A stretch of DNA of 64,000 nt from the NCBI RefSeq assembly GCF_016097555.1, contig NC_054712.1:52859376-52923375 (forward strand). Direction: 5' to 3'. Of the stretch, positions 46,070 through 59,600 are shown piece after piece (positions within the stretch are counted from its first letter, which is position 1; the number at the start of each line of letters is the position of its first letter). The notes under the pieces are model-generated. The model did no database searches. It worked only from the letters and a program-made list of their open reading frames with translations, and was not told the origin of the DNA. Made by a program: the position numbers and the translations under genes. Origin of the DNA: Gigantopelta aegis. Taxonomy: Eukaryota; Mollusca; Gastropoda; Neomphalida; Peltospiridae.

Positions 46070-47627
46070 AGTGCAGTATTACTGTCAGGTCAAGTCATAG
46101 GGTTTTACGTGCACATTCAGAACAAGCTGTTGTAGCGCACGCCTGTCCAGGACAGGAACGTATTACTGTTCGATTTTGCATTTTAAACCCATGGAAATAT
46201 AAACAGAACTTATTGGGTATCGTCATGCATGATACTCATGGTTACATTTTGACTAATTGTTACATTATATGTTTGTTTATTATTGCAGAATAAAGATGTT
46301 TTTAAAACAATACTTATGATGCATTATTTATTATTTATAATGTATAGAGGTAGCGTTTCTGGAATACAGCTTCTGATACATGGTGGTGAAAGAAAAAAGT
46401 TCCATTATTTGACAGATATGAACTTGAAATGTTGCATTATTCATATCACGTGTCATGAGGCTCATAGCTAGGACAGTCTGAGGGGTGTCAACTCTTGAAA
46501 ATTTATCACCCTGGAATCTGTTTTGTGTCCTTTAATTCAGTATCCCCCTCACCCCCTAAAATTTTACAGGCCTAAGCAATCCTTGTATTTACATTTAGTA
46601 AGTTTTTAAGGAGAGAACAAATATTAAGCATATTGATCTGGTTGCAGATATTGTTTACTTTTATGCAGAAAAACGACAGCAATATACTATCAGTCATATA
46701 TTTTGGGATGGGGATGGAGAGACATGTTATGTATTGGAAAATGTCTTTGTGAATGACTCGGAATCCGTTCCTGTCACTACTGTGTGAGGTAGTGTTAGGT
46801 TTGAGAACGTTGTCACCTCTTCGAAACATTTAGGAACATGTACCCTGCACCAAAACAGTTTCAAATTTGTGACGAATGAATGATTAAAAAAATTTCCACA
46901 GTATTTCCCTTTCAATATAGGACTGCAGATATTTATAAAAGGCCTTTAAACTGGAAAGCTTTCAAGTGACATGTTTGTTTCACCCAAACTATTATAGTTA
47001 TTATAATAATGAAACCAAAATAATTTTAGGTATATGTATTAAATGTTATTTAAGTCAATCAAGGATCATGTTTACTACATTGCAGAATAATAATATAATA
47101 ACCAGTAACAGTAATATATTAGTAAATAAAAGCATCTTATACGAAAGTTCCCTGGCCAAGTGCCTAATGTTCCCGCGATAAAAATCGGTACTTTTTTATT
47201 TTGGGTGGAAAACGCAAACAAAAAGGTGTACTAAAAATGTCCAGGTAAATGCGATAATTACTTCATAATCATAGTTATCATCGTTTATTTGATACTCTAA
47301 CTACACAAGCATAAACATATGTTTACATTGTAAGTTCTACAATAAATATCCATGACATACATCTAAAATTTAAATGTTATTTTGACAAGCAAGGCGTTTA
47401 CATGCATATATGTTTTATTATCGAGTAGCACCTAAATTCGTTTTACTCAGTTTATCTTAATTTTCATATTAATATATTTAATATTATCAAGTTGTTTGTA
47501 CGGACATCTGGAAATGTTAATACTATTTATACATTTCAGATTGTTGACGACCTAGTCATTTGAAATACATGTGCCTGGTTGTGTTCTGTCTTAATGAAAG
47601 ACCAGTCACCAGGTATCACAATCCCAG

Positions 47628-50600
47628 ATGGATTCACAGGTAAGTGTACTGTACTACAGATAACAGAATTTGAATTATTAATTTACTGCTAGTTACTATT
47701 AGCCATGGAGAATAGATCCAACATCAAAGTGGGGTGGGACTTGACCTACAGTTAAAGTGGTTGGTCTAGAATTTATTCCCAACATTCCAGCCTGTGTACA
47801 ATGACTGGTTTATCAAAGGCTGTGGTGTGTGCTATCCTGGCTGTAGGATGGTGATAAAAGATCCCTTGGTACTATTCTTGCTCTAGCCAGTGCACCACGA
47901 CTGGTATATCAAAGGTTGTGGTATTTGCTATCCTGTCTGTGGGATGGTGCATATAAAAGATCCCTTGCTACTAAATTAATGGGAAAATGTATCAGGTTTC
48001 CTCTAAAACTATATGTCAAAATTACCAAACGTTTGACATCCAATAGCTGATGATGTAATGTGCTCTAGTGGTATCCTTAAACAAAATTAACTTATGCCTA
48101 TCCTGGCTAAGACTGATTAGTGGATATCATCAACTGTCTTGAGCCGAAATATGCCTTAACATCATTTATTCGGTACTTCATACTACTAAGCAGTTGAAAA
48201 GCTTCAAGATATGTGCAGACAACAGTGTGCATGACAGGAAGAAAATAAAAGTTGATAATAATCTATTCTAAATATTAAAATATTTAAAATATACTCAGAA
48301 TGTTATTTTGCTTTTTTAATTCATTTCTGAAGTATATTTTTTACCTTCAGATTCAAGACTCGCCATCTTCTGGCAGGAAGCAATTACCCAGCATTCCGTC
48401 TGATCCTCGAATGAACCATTCGCAGCTCAAGTCGCCTGCTAATCTTGGTGCTAATGGATACGGCACATACTTCCAGGAGTATTCCTTGATGGCAGAATAG
48501 TGAGTCAGTGTTGTTAACATCAACTGGGGGAGCGATACGTAGCCCAGTGGTTAAGCACTCACTTGATGCGTGGTCTGTTTAGGATCGATCCCCGTCAGTA
48601 GGCCCATTAGGCTATTTCTCGCTCCAGCCAGTGCACCACGACTGGTACATCAAAGGCTGTGGTATGTGCTATCCTGTCTATGGGATGTTTAATATAAAAG
48701 ATCCTTGCTGCTAATCGATAAGAGTAGCCCATGAAGTGGCGACCGCAGGTTTCGTCCCTCAGTATCTGTGTGGTCCTTAACGACATGTCTGATGCCACAT
48801 AACTGTAAATAAAATGTATTTGAGTGTGTTCTTAAAAAACCTATTTCCTTCCTTAACATCAACTGGAAATAGCACATTCCATCAACTGATGTTATATCTG
48901 CTTTGGTTACTTTTTACAACATAATGTTCTGATGTGTCATTATAAATTAATTACTTACAGGTAGGTTTTTTTAATTAGCCTATTACATGGCTTTAACTTA
49001 AGATTTTGTTACCTATAGAACTTTGAGAGGTTTTTAATTCAGTAACTTCTGTAACAAAATTAACAACCAGGCAAAAAACTGCCATAAGTCAGGCATGTCA
49101 TGTCATGACAGTTACAGCAACTGCTGTTTGTCCACCCTATAACTGTAAATAAGAAAACTGATCCTATTATTATAACTATTAAGTACCACCTACTACATCA
49201 CTCGGCACATAGAGCTACTGATTAACATTCCTTTCTTTCTTGCATCTGATAGCTTGGAGGGGTGGGACGTAGTCCAGTGGTAAAGTGCTTGCTCGATGCA
49301 CAGTCTGTTTGAGATTGATCCCCATCGGTGGGCCCATTGGGCTATTTCTCGTTCCAGCCAGTGCACCACTACTGGTATATCAACAGCCGTGGTATGTACT
49401 ACCCTGTCTGTGGGATGGTGCATATAAAAGATCCCTTGCTGCTAATCGAAAAGAATAGCCCATGAAGTGGCAACAGCGGGTTTCCTTTATCAGTATCTAT
49501 GTGGTCCTTAATCATATGTCTGACGCCATATAACCGTACATAAAATGTGTTGAGGTGTGACATTAAATAAAACATATCCTTCTGATAGCTTGGAATTCTA
49601 GGATTCCTCCATTTTGGCTTAAGAAGCACTAATTTACCATTTTTGGATTTGAGCAGTATTTTGTTCCTCTGGTCATTATAAATTAATTACTTACAGGTAG
49701 TGTTAGAATTAGCGTAATTCAGGGCTCAAACTTAAGACTTTGTTAGCTATAGAACTATTTTGTTCCCCTGAAGTATGTAATTTATTAAAATATGTTTGTT
49801 TTAAATATTTTTTTCAGCAACCAGCTTCATCGTCAGAAGATGCCGGGTGTTTATGTCATTCCATCTGCTCACTGCTCTCACAGTCAGTTACCATGGTTTT
49901 TGTTTTTGTTTTTTAGTTATATGCAAAAGTAAACACCTAAAATTTAAAGTCAAAATTATTTAAAACTAAGGTAGCCAGAGTACTCTGCTATTTGAGAGCT
50001 CGACAAATATTTGGACAGTTATAATCATTCTCAGCTGTCAGAGACAAATCTATTATGAAAGTGCAAGGTTTGTGCCTAATACAACAACAATCCTATGTTT
50101 GATATTAAATGCATTGACCTTGATCATTTTAAATATTCCACATTTTAATCACTAATACACACAACTGGGAAAAACCCAAGAGCACCTTCTTTTAACAATG
50201 TTTCAGTTAAATAAGTAGTCCGGCTATGGGGTTTTCCACTGAGCCATATGGCATATGGGGCCACTACACTAAGTAAGTGCTTTGGTATCATGTACGAGCC
50301 TCAATTCAATTGCCTCTATGCTTTAATTGGCTATATGTGACAATCAACTGTCGGTTGTAACAACTGTTGAAACATGTCTTTCATACCTAAGTAAGTGCAA
50401 GGCCCTTGGCACCCTTTCATTTAACAACAGTTGATTAATAATTGTTATTGACAACAAAGCTGGCACTTGCAGTTGTGGTAAACCGGTTATTGGCATAAAT
50501 TTGACACGCACCGGGGCTATGCAATTAAGCAGATTTGACTGTACAAGTGTGTGTGTGCGTTTGCAGTGAAAACGTAATGTTAGTTTAAAATGACGTAATA

Positions 50601-53600
50601 ATATAATAAACTATTTAACTAAATATATTTCAAGTTGCATTAACGGAACAAAATGGGGTTATAGTATTTTTCTCTGTTAAATAATCCAAAGGAAAAATGT
50701 ACACTATTAGGTCTATTGATATGCTACGTTGGAGCAAAAACGACAACCCACGATACCCAAGTGATAATTTTATTTTCTTTGGCACTACGTAATTGGTCAG
50801 TTCTGTGGTTTTAGCTGGAAAAGTCTACTTAATCAATAGTTTTACTGAACTATTTACAGTAATAAACCATGTCCATTACAATTTTAGGGGCGACAGGTAA
50901 TATTCCACAATACTGGTATGTATTTTTGTGTCTAGACAGCGTCAATTAATTGGCTCGTCTGGTTACCAATCAAATACACACCTGCCAATCAGGAATCACA
51001 GGTAGGAGCAACTAACAGCATAGACATATTAACTAAGAAAACTCCGTGTATCATTTCAGTACGTAGGTTAATGCATGGGCAAAACTTATTGTGATTTGCT
51101 GTTATTTATTAATATGTCTATTGGCTGGAAAACAGGAATACTGTAGATTTTTTAGGAATCCGATTAGGTTTTAGTAAGCAGTATTGTTGTTAGAGGTTGT
51201 TACGGCTAAGCGTGTTGATGTTGTTTCAGTTTGGAATGGCGTGTTGTTCATCAGACAAGGATTATACCAAGAAGGAGTCTTCCGCTTTACTCTGACCATT
51301 CCAGACAACTACCCAGACAGCGAATGTCCTGTGAGTCGCCACCTCAAAATATATTAGTATTCTTACTCAGTAAATATTGTGATCGTTTTCAATGATTCAA
51401 CATTTAAAAAGGTTTATAAGGCTCACTCTGCCTACAGCCAAATTGGCCAGTTTCTATTTTTTATACTAAGTGAATACAATGTTTAATATTTGGTTAATAC
51501 ATTATTTTTTTTAATTACACAGCTTTTAATAATTTCCCAAGTAATATTCTATGTACATTGAGTACCCTATATTTCACCCTGATATTTCTATACGTTTTAC
51601 AGAGTTTAGTATTTGAGTACCGTATATTTCACCCTGGTATTTGTATGTTTTACAGAGTTTAGTATTTGAGTATCCTATATTTCACCCTGGTATTTGTATA
51701 TTTTACAGAGTTTAGTATTTGAGTACCCTATATTTCACCCCAGTATTTGTATGTTTTACAGAGTTTAGTATTCGAGTACCGTATATTTCACCCTGGTATT
51801 TGTATGTTTTACAGAGTTTAGTATTTGAGTACCCTATATTTCACCCCGGTATTTGTATGTTTTACAGAGTTTAGTATTTGAGTACCCTATATTTCACCCC
51901 GGTATTTGTATGTTTTACAGAGTTTAGTATTTGAGTATCCTATATTTCACCCCGGTATTTGTATGTTTTACAGAGTTTAGTATTTGAGTATCCTATATTT
52001 CACCCTGGTATTTGTATGTTTTACAGAGTTTAGTATTTGAGTACCCTATATTTCACCCCGGTATTTGTATGTTTTACAGAGTTTAGTATTTGAGTACCGT
52101 ATATTTCACCCCGGTATTTGTATGTTTTACAGAGTTTAGTATTTGAGTATCCTATATTTCACCCCGGTATTTGTATGTTTTACAGAGTTTAGTATTTGAG
52201 TACCCTATATTTCACCCTGGTATTTGTATGTTTTACAGAGTTTAGTATTCGAGTACCGTATATTTCACCCTGGTATTTGTATGTTTTACAGAGTTTAGTA
52301 TTTGAGTACCCTATATTTCACCCTGTGGTTCACCCTAAAACGGGGGAAGTGGATGTGAAGAGAGCCTTTCCCAGGTGGAGGTAAGTAAATAATTCTGTTT
52401 TTAAAGACAAAGATTTAAAGGTAGGGTCAACTCACACAAGAGCCTTATGTGTTGGAAAGATGCATACCCGGACCACCAATACATACTGACACTTTAGCAA
52501 ATGAAAAACGCGTAATTTTAGAGTTAATAAAAAAACATGGTTATTCTTGCTAACTGGGGGCAGCCATTTTGTTTCGTTTTTGTGACGTCCAGTGGGATAG
52601 CTTGGGGCGAAGTTACATCAGCTCCTGACCATCTCCTGTATGTACAGTGTAAACAAAAGCAGTAATTTTCGACAAGGTGCTTCTCTATGATCAACCTGAC
52701 TTGTAAAACAGCATAAATGACGTAATAATATAATAAACTATTTAACTAAATATATTTCAAGTTGCATTAACGGAACAAAATGGGGTTATAGTATTTTTCT
52801 CTGTTAAATAATCCAAAGGAAAAATGTACACTATTAGGCCTATTGATATGCTACGTTGGAGCAAAAACGACAACCCACGATACCCAAGTAATAATTTCCT
52901 TTTCTTTGGGACTACGTAATTGGTCAGTTCTGTGGTTTTAGATGGAAAAGTCTACTTAATCAATAGTTTTACAGAACTATTTACAGTAATAAACCATGTC
53001 CATTACAATTTTAGGGGCGACAGGTAATATTCCACAATACCGGTATGTATTTTTGTGTCTAGACAGCATCAATTAATTGGCTCGTCTGGTTACCAATCAA
53101 ATACACACCTGCCAATCAGTAATCACAGGTAGGAGCTGCTAACAGCATAGACCAATTAACTAAGAAAACTCCATGTATCATTTCAGTACATAGGTTAATG
53201 CATGGGCAAAACATTGTTAATTTTTTCAACTTGTTGTGTAGCCACTTTGACAATGGTATTTTATTTTGTATTGAAAAATAATATATATAGTGCTGGATAT
53301 ACTTATTGCTGGCTTACTGGGATGTGTATTATTACAGAACATTGCAATGTATGACTATTTATCAGTAGTAGGAAACTACCGTTTCTGGGACACTTTCCCC
53401 CATTGGATTAACATAGGATAAACCGAGCCTCTCCCACCGAGCCCCAACCGTCCATCGATTCGAGCGGGACTTGTGTGGGCTAGCGAAATTTTGGGTTGGT
53501 TTTCATTTATTTCTAATTACAATCTCTGGTCTCTCTAGAGACTACTACACATATATAAAATGGACACACATAGGGTTACATCGATAGGCCTGAAGGGCAA

Positions 53601-56600
53601 AAACTATCTTCAATGTACAATGATTGTTCTATTCAATAGCTTGAACGTCTCAGAGGCTCGTATCCAGGAATTGAACTTCTTGGGCCAGTGCAACCACTTG
53701 ACATAGTGCTGTTTGTTGACCCCTCGACCTCTCGTGTTTAGGATTTTTTCCACTTTCCACAGGTCGTCATCTTTGACGTCTACTTTCTGTAGCTCCGACT
53801 GGTAGAAAGTGCCATGGATTTCTTCGCCATTATAGTCCTTCACTCGATACAGAGGTAGTCCACCATGTAATAGGGTTTGGCTGATGGTCAAGATTTCTCC
53901 TGTCCACTTCTCGTCATATTCCCGAGTGAATACATTTCTCAGATGTGAGAGTCTCACTTTATCTCCAACCTTGAATTGGAAACGTTTCTTCTTTGTTTTA
54001 ACATCTTTCTCTGGCCAATACATTTTCCACCAAATGTTGGTTTCCTTGCCTGGGCTCACTTTGGCTGGAGCCATACCAATGGTTCTGTGATAGGTGGAAT
54101 TATAGCTGTTGGCAAATGTCTGCAGATGATCGACGTACTCGTAGTCCTGTTTGTATGTGAAGTATCTGTACAATCGGGTCTTGATGGTTTTTAAGACTCT
54201 TTCTGCCACTGCAGCCTTGGTTTCGTTGTTGGTGAGCAGATGCCGAATGTTTCGTTGTTTAAGAAGTCTTTGAATGTCTTTTGCTCTAAACTCCATACCC
54301 CTATCTGTGCGAATTCGAGTGGGTTGTCTACCTTCTTGGAATACATCTTCTAAGGCTTTTGCCACTGTCAGTCCTTTTTTGTCTTTCAAGGGCCTCAACC
54401 ACAGATATTTGGAGAAAACATCGATTACCACCAACACAAAGGTGTAACCACGATTATAGTGTGCAAACTTTACCATGTCCATGAGATCGGCCGACCACTG
54501 ATCATCAATTCCTGTGACCACGATTCTGTTCCTGGAAAACGTTCTTCTGACTGGACGATGTAAACTGTATGACTCCTGTTTTTGTAACCACTTTCTGATA
54601 TTGTTCTTGCTAATGACGTATTTCCCGGCTTTTCTGACGTATCTATACAGTTTGTCTGGACCAGAAAAACTGGCCGGGTTGGATGGATCATAATAAATGT
54701 CTTTCAAGTAATCTTCCCACATGATCCTCACACTTCAGTAGTTTCAGCATCAATAACAGTTATTGGCAAAGGAGACGCCTATATACAGTCTGTAAACCAC
54801 TTGCACCGACCAGTGATCCATAACTGGTTCAACAAAGGCCATGGTTTGTGCTATCCTGCCTGTGGAATGCGCAAATAAAAGATCCCTTGCTGCCTGTCGT
54901 AAAAAGAGTAGCCTATGTGGCGACAGCGGGTTTCCTCTAAAAAAAATCTGTGTGGTCCTTAACCATATGTCTGACGCCATATAACCGTAAATAAAATGTG
55001 TTGAGTGCGTCGTTAAATAAAACACTTCTTTCTTTCTTTCTTTATATACAGTCTAGTCTTCGGTGTCTGATTCCTCTTCCTCAATTTCAGATTCATCACT
55101 GTCTGATTCCTCATCTGGTATGTCAATGTGAGAACTAACTTTTTCAGTCACCCTCTTCAGGAGTGGTTTGATTTTGTCTTTGAGTGTCGTGTACTCGGCA
55201 GTGCTTTCCATCTTGTGGATTCTGTCTAGAATCGGTTTCATCAAAGAAGGTCGAGAGAAGCAACGAGTGAACAGCAATGCATTTGCCAATGTATTGAAAT
55301 ATGTCTGCTCCCATGACTTGGCTATCTTTCGATCCACCCATTCTTCAGACTTTCCCTTATCCAAGTAGTTTTGTCGGTCTTCACGCATATCCTCTTTATA
55401 ACAATTGTAGACTAGCTGCCACAGATAATCCAGTCCAGCCATTTCCCACTCATCATGGGTGTCATCATGCCTTTCTTCCACCTCGTATCTAGCTCTCTTT
55501 GCAGGAGGTTCCCCTCTATTTTCGGGACACCATGTTTTCACGTGTCTCTGCAAATCGTGCACGTCTTGGAACACTAATCCACAATCGTCACAAGAATACA
55601 TTTCTGGGAGCTCTTCTTCACACGTCTGCTCACTTTGAAGGTCTGAATAAGAATGAAACATCTCTTGACTGTTCTCCCCTTTTATAGACTTTGTCAGCTC
55701 TTCTCCAGGGGTGTCGTCCTTTTGATCCAGAGCATTAGGTCGTAATCTTTCTGTAGAGGGTGTCAACGGCTTCAGATCGATAAAGAGATAACCGTATGGC
55801 TCTTTCACGGCATCTTCATATGGATGCATGAACGTTTGGGTATTTCCTGGGTACATCTGGCATGCCAAGGTCATCACTTGTTGCTTGTCGATGGGGTTGT
55901 TGAAAAATGCCAGGTAATGACAATTTCTTCTTTGTGTTGGATCCTTGCTGTTATAGAGGTTCTGGATGATGGCAATCACGGAGAGGTTTTGGTGGTGACT
56001 TCCTTCGGTGAACAGGTCGGTGATGCGTGGGTCTTTTCCAGCTGTAGACATCAAGTCATCCAACACGATGAGATTTCTGACTCTGGGGTCTAAATAATGA
56101 TCTTTTTCAAGATCCCCAGGTATGCCTCGAACGAATTCCACTCGAGCAACCAATTTAATCGTATCATAGAGAGGCTGCCATCGTTTGTAGAGCCAGATGA
56201 TGCGTTGGGGAGGTGGGTGAATTCTTCCATCTCTCAGCAGTTTGAACACCAAAAAGGTCTTACCACACGAGGTGGGTCCCGACACGACGCAAGGTAGTTG
56301 GTGACAGCGACGGCAGCTGCGGCTGTGGCGGCGGCGGTGGTGGTGGCAGGTCATTAGTATGTTTATGCTGAAAGTGTCTCAACATGACGTCTCTCCTGCA
56401 AAAGTTCTTCCCTCATTCTGGACAAGTGTTCTGATACATCTTGACACCTCGACGGTCAGACTCGAAATGAGGTTGACGTGAACGTCGCCCCTTTATATAG
56501 ATGACGGTGGTGGCATTTTTAGTCTACACTATCCGGTGGTCCTAATGTTTTATGCTGAGATGTGATAGTGGCCATAGGCAAGACTGCTTATGCCATCAGA

Positions 56601-59600
56601 CAATAGATACCTTTTGTCATCAAAGGGAGATAGCCCTAACTTATTCAGTTTGATGTTGTACAGTTGGTGGCTATAGCTCCTGATCTGAGTCATGTTTGAC
56701 ATGTGTATGCGTCTTTCAAAGAGACACTGTTTGTAATGTTCATGCTTTGTGTGGCTTTTGATGACACTCTTCTTGATCCCTTTGGCCGTTTTCTTTTCCA
56801 CCAGCTCACCTTTCTCCTCAAAAATGAGGGAATACATTTTGGATTTCAAACCCACAAACTCCTGGATAGGGATTCCATGAGTCTCATCCTTCATTTTACC
56901 CAATACTTTCTTGTTCACGGTACTATACAGAACATGGTCAGTGGGATACTCTGAAGTGTCAAACAGATTGGAGTCCTGTAACATGTCTTGGTAGATGTCA
57001 TCTGTCTGGATGTAGTAACACAACGAATCGGTGTCTGTGAACAGGAGTTGAGCTTTGGATGCATACTTGGACTTGATGTAGTTATAGTGAAAATCATACA
57101 TTAAGATTTTCGAAATGTCCAGAATGGCGAAACCCACATAGATCGGTCTGTTCAAAATCAGCCGTTGCTTCTGCATGTGGATGGCCACCAGATCTTTGTT
57201 GAAAATGCGAAAGGCACGAAAAGTGGGTTTGGCAATGAACTTGCGAGCGCGTTTTGAATTGTTAACCAATTTCACGTCCACGTGCTTCCTCAGGTTCTCC
57301 ATCGTCTTGCCAAAGACAGAGTTGTTCATCAGTTTGAAGAACTCTTTTTCAAAATCGTTTTGGGCACATTTGCGTCTGTATGTATTGAAATCGATGTAGG
57401 CCTTCAACCATGGGCTTTGTTCAAAGGCCAACACTCGATGGATCTTGGTCAGTTTCATGCCCAGTGAGATATACAATTTCAAATTTCGGTAGTGCACTAC
57501 ATATCTCTCCTTCTGTCTCAAGTTTGGGATCAGTTTCTCTGTTGAAATGCCACTCATATCTAGCTCTTTCAGAAGCTGGGAAGCATAGGGAGATAGCATG
57601 TCTTCAGTCACCGTCATTTTCTCTGGAGCAAGAGGATACTCGTTATGGAGGTCGTGTAGTTCTTGGGGATAGTCCAGGTCGACTTCTAAGATGTAGCCAA
57701 CAGATGCATCATCGGGTACCTCGGTCACATCTATATGGGGATCATCTAACCACTGGAACCCAGACACTGGAAGGGCTTGTGACATGGCCCACCCATAAAG
57801 GTTGTTGGCATCTAGATAAGCAATATAGGTATTGGGAAGATCAGGGTCGTGGTTTGGGACCTGGTTGTTGTTAGCTTTGGCATGACGATGGGATATCATG
57901 GAGATTCCACCCCTAAGTCCCTTTTCGATGAAGAGGTGCATGTCGATGTCTGTAAGAAGTTCGAGTTTCACACCAGTCATCTTTAGGGCTGCCTGCCATG
58001 CCAGACCTGGAGACGTGTAGAAATGAGCTGGGTCGAGTCCATAATAGTTCAAACAGATACACCGGAAATTTTCAAAAACGTCTGCTAGAGCCAAAACATC
58101 TGTTGAAACGTACAGATCGTGGTACTGACCGAGGTCTCGGATGCGAAATTCCTCCCATACTCCTTGGGCATGAGCATAGTCCTCGTCACTTATGTCTTCA
58201 TCAGTTAAGGAGCTTCGAAAGGCTTCTTTGGGTGGGAGCTGGATCTCTAAGAACCGAGCTTCAGAATCAAAGTATTCGTATGGGTAGACCTGCTTTCTCA
58301 ACAAAAGGGGCAGTTGATCTGCGCCGAAATGTTGAGTCATGTGGACAAACTTAGAAGGTCCTTCCTTGGCCAGATTGCTTACGAGTTTCTCCAAGGAAAA
58401 GTTCATAAACTGAAAGGAATCGATAAAATCCATGCACCCTAGACTGAAGGAGATGTACTTTTCCATATTGTTGGGAATGCAACTGATGGGTTTACTCTGA
58501 ATTTTTCCTATGGCCTGCATGATGAGATGACTGTCATAGCCTCTCAAGTTATGGAAAACAACGGGAATGCGCCCAGTAAATTTGTAGTTGAGGTTACATT
58601 CACTGTGGGTTGCACCCCTAAACTCTCCAGTAATGTGACAGTGGTCCCTGACTGGATTAGGACCGAGTGGCGCCTTACATATGTGACACTGCGTGGCCGT
58701 CTTGAATGATTGCCAATCTCGTCCCGTCATCACCATTAGCTCACACTGTTTAAATTTCTCTTCTATGTCCTCTTGTTCTTTGACCATGCACTCGACAAAT
58801 TTGTCGGTGGCATCTAATCCTCTATAGGTGACAAGTGGTTTGCAATGTTCAGGTGACAAGCCAACCACTTTATAGGCAAACCCAGAAGGGACGTGTTTAG
58901 TCATTTTCTCAGTGGAGGATGACTCTGGGCTTTTTTCACATCTTGAAATAGGCACTTGGAGGCATTCGAAATCAGCATAGACGATGTAGGGAACTTTGAG
59001 TTGTTTTCTTACATTCTTGTAATATAGCCATTTGTCTTCGTCTTTGGGCATGTCAACCTTCTGCGGACCATGTGTTTGACAATAAACAAGATGATCATCC
59101 AAAATTCCCTGTAGACAGTAAGGACAATAATGATGGCGATGACCATAGCTTTTCTGATCAAATAGTAGCCGGTTCAAGTCCTTGATCCAGCAAAAATGTG
59201 ACTTTTTACTGTTGGCGATCATCAGCAGGTCCACGTGCCTTTCAAAACGTTGTTTGGTCACGTGGAGTGGGTAAATGACTCCCTTTTCGTAACCGAAAAC
59301 GTTGATAGAAATATTGTTCTGCCTTTCAAACCGGGGAATATCGACCAGTTTAACGGGGAAAGAAATGCCAGTGGTGTCAAGTTGATTGACGTATTGAGCA
59401 TACTTAGCCACCCGCTCTGCATGTTGTTTGACGGGGTATAATGCCGCCAGGACCGACCACATGAAACACTTCTGGTCCCGATTCTGAACATTGACGATGG
59501 CATGCTTAGCTCTCAATTTGATGGGGAGGGGTGTGTAACTCGAGCCTCGAAGGGGTCGGTACCGAGCCATGTGAATGGTGAGGTCTACCACCTTATCCAC

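Larger units (their letters stand above)
44705..47627. other. Intergenic interval between METTL17 and AKTIP
   Basis: Holds the METTL17 3' end, a type C SINE at 45796 and the AKTIP promoter and 5' UTR at the right. The stretches 44850-45790 and 46170-47500 contain only short ORFs I regard as chance. Confidence 0.6.

Noticed and set aside
57410-57874. 154-codon plus-strand ORF
   Set aside because: Antisense shadow of the Polinton polymerase; composition follows that gene.
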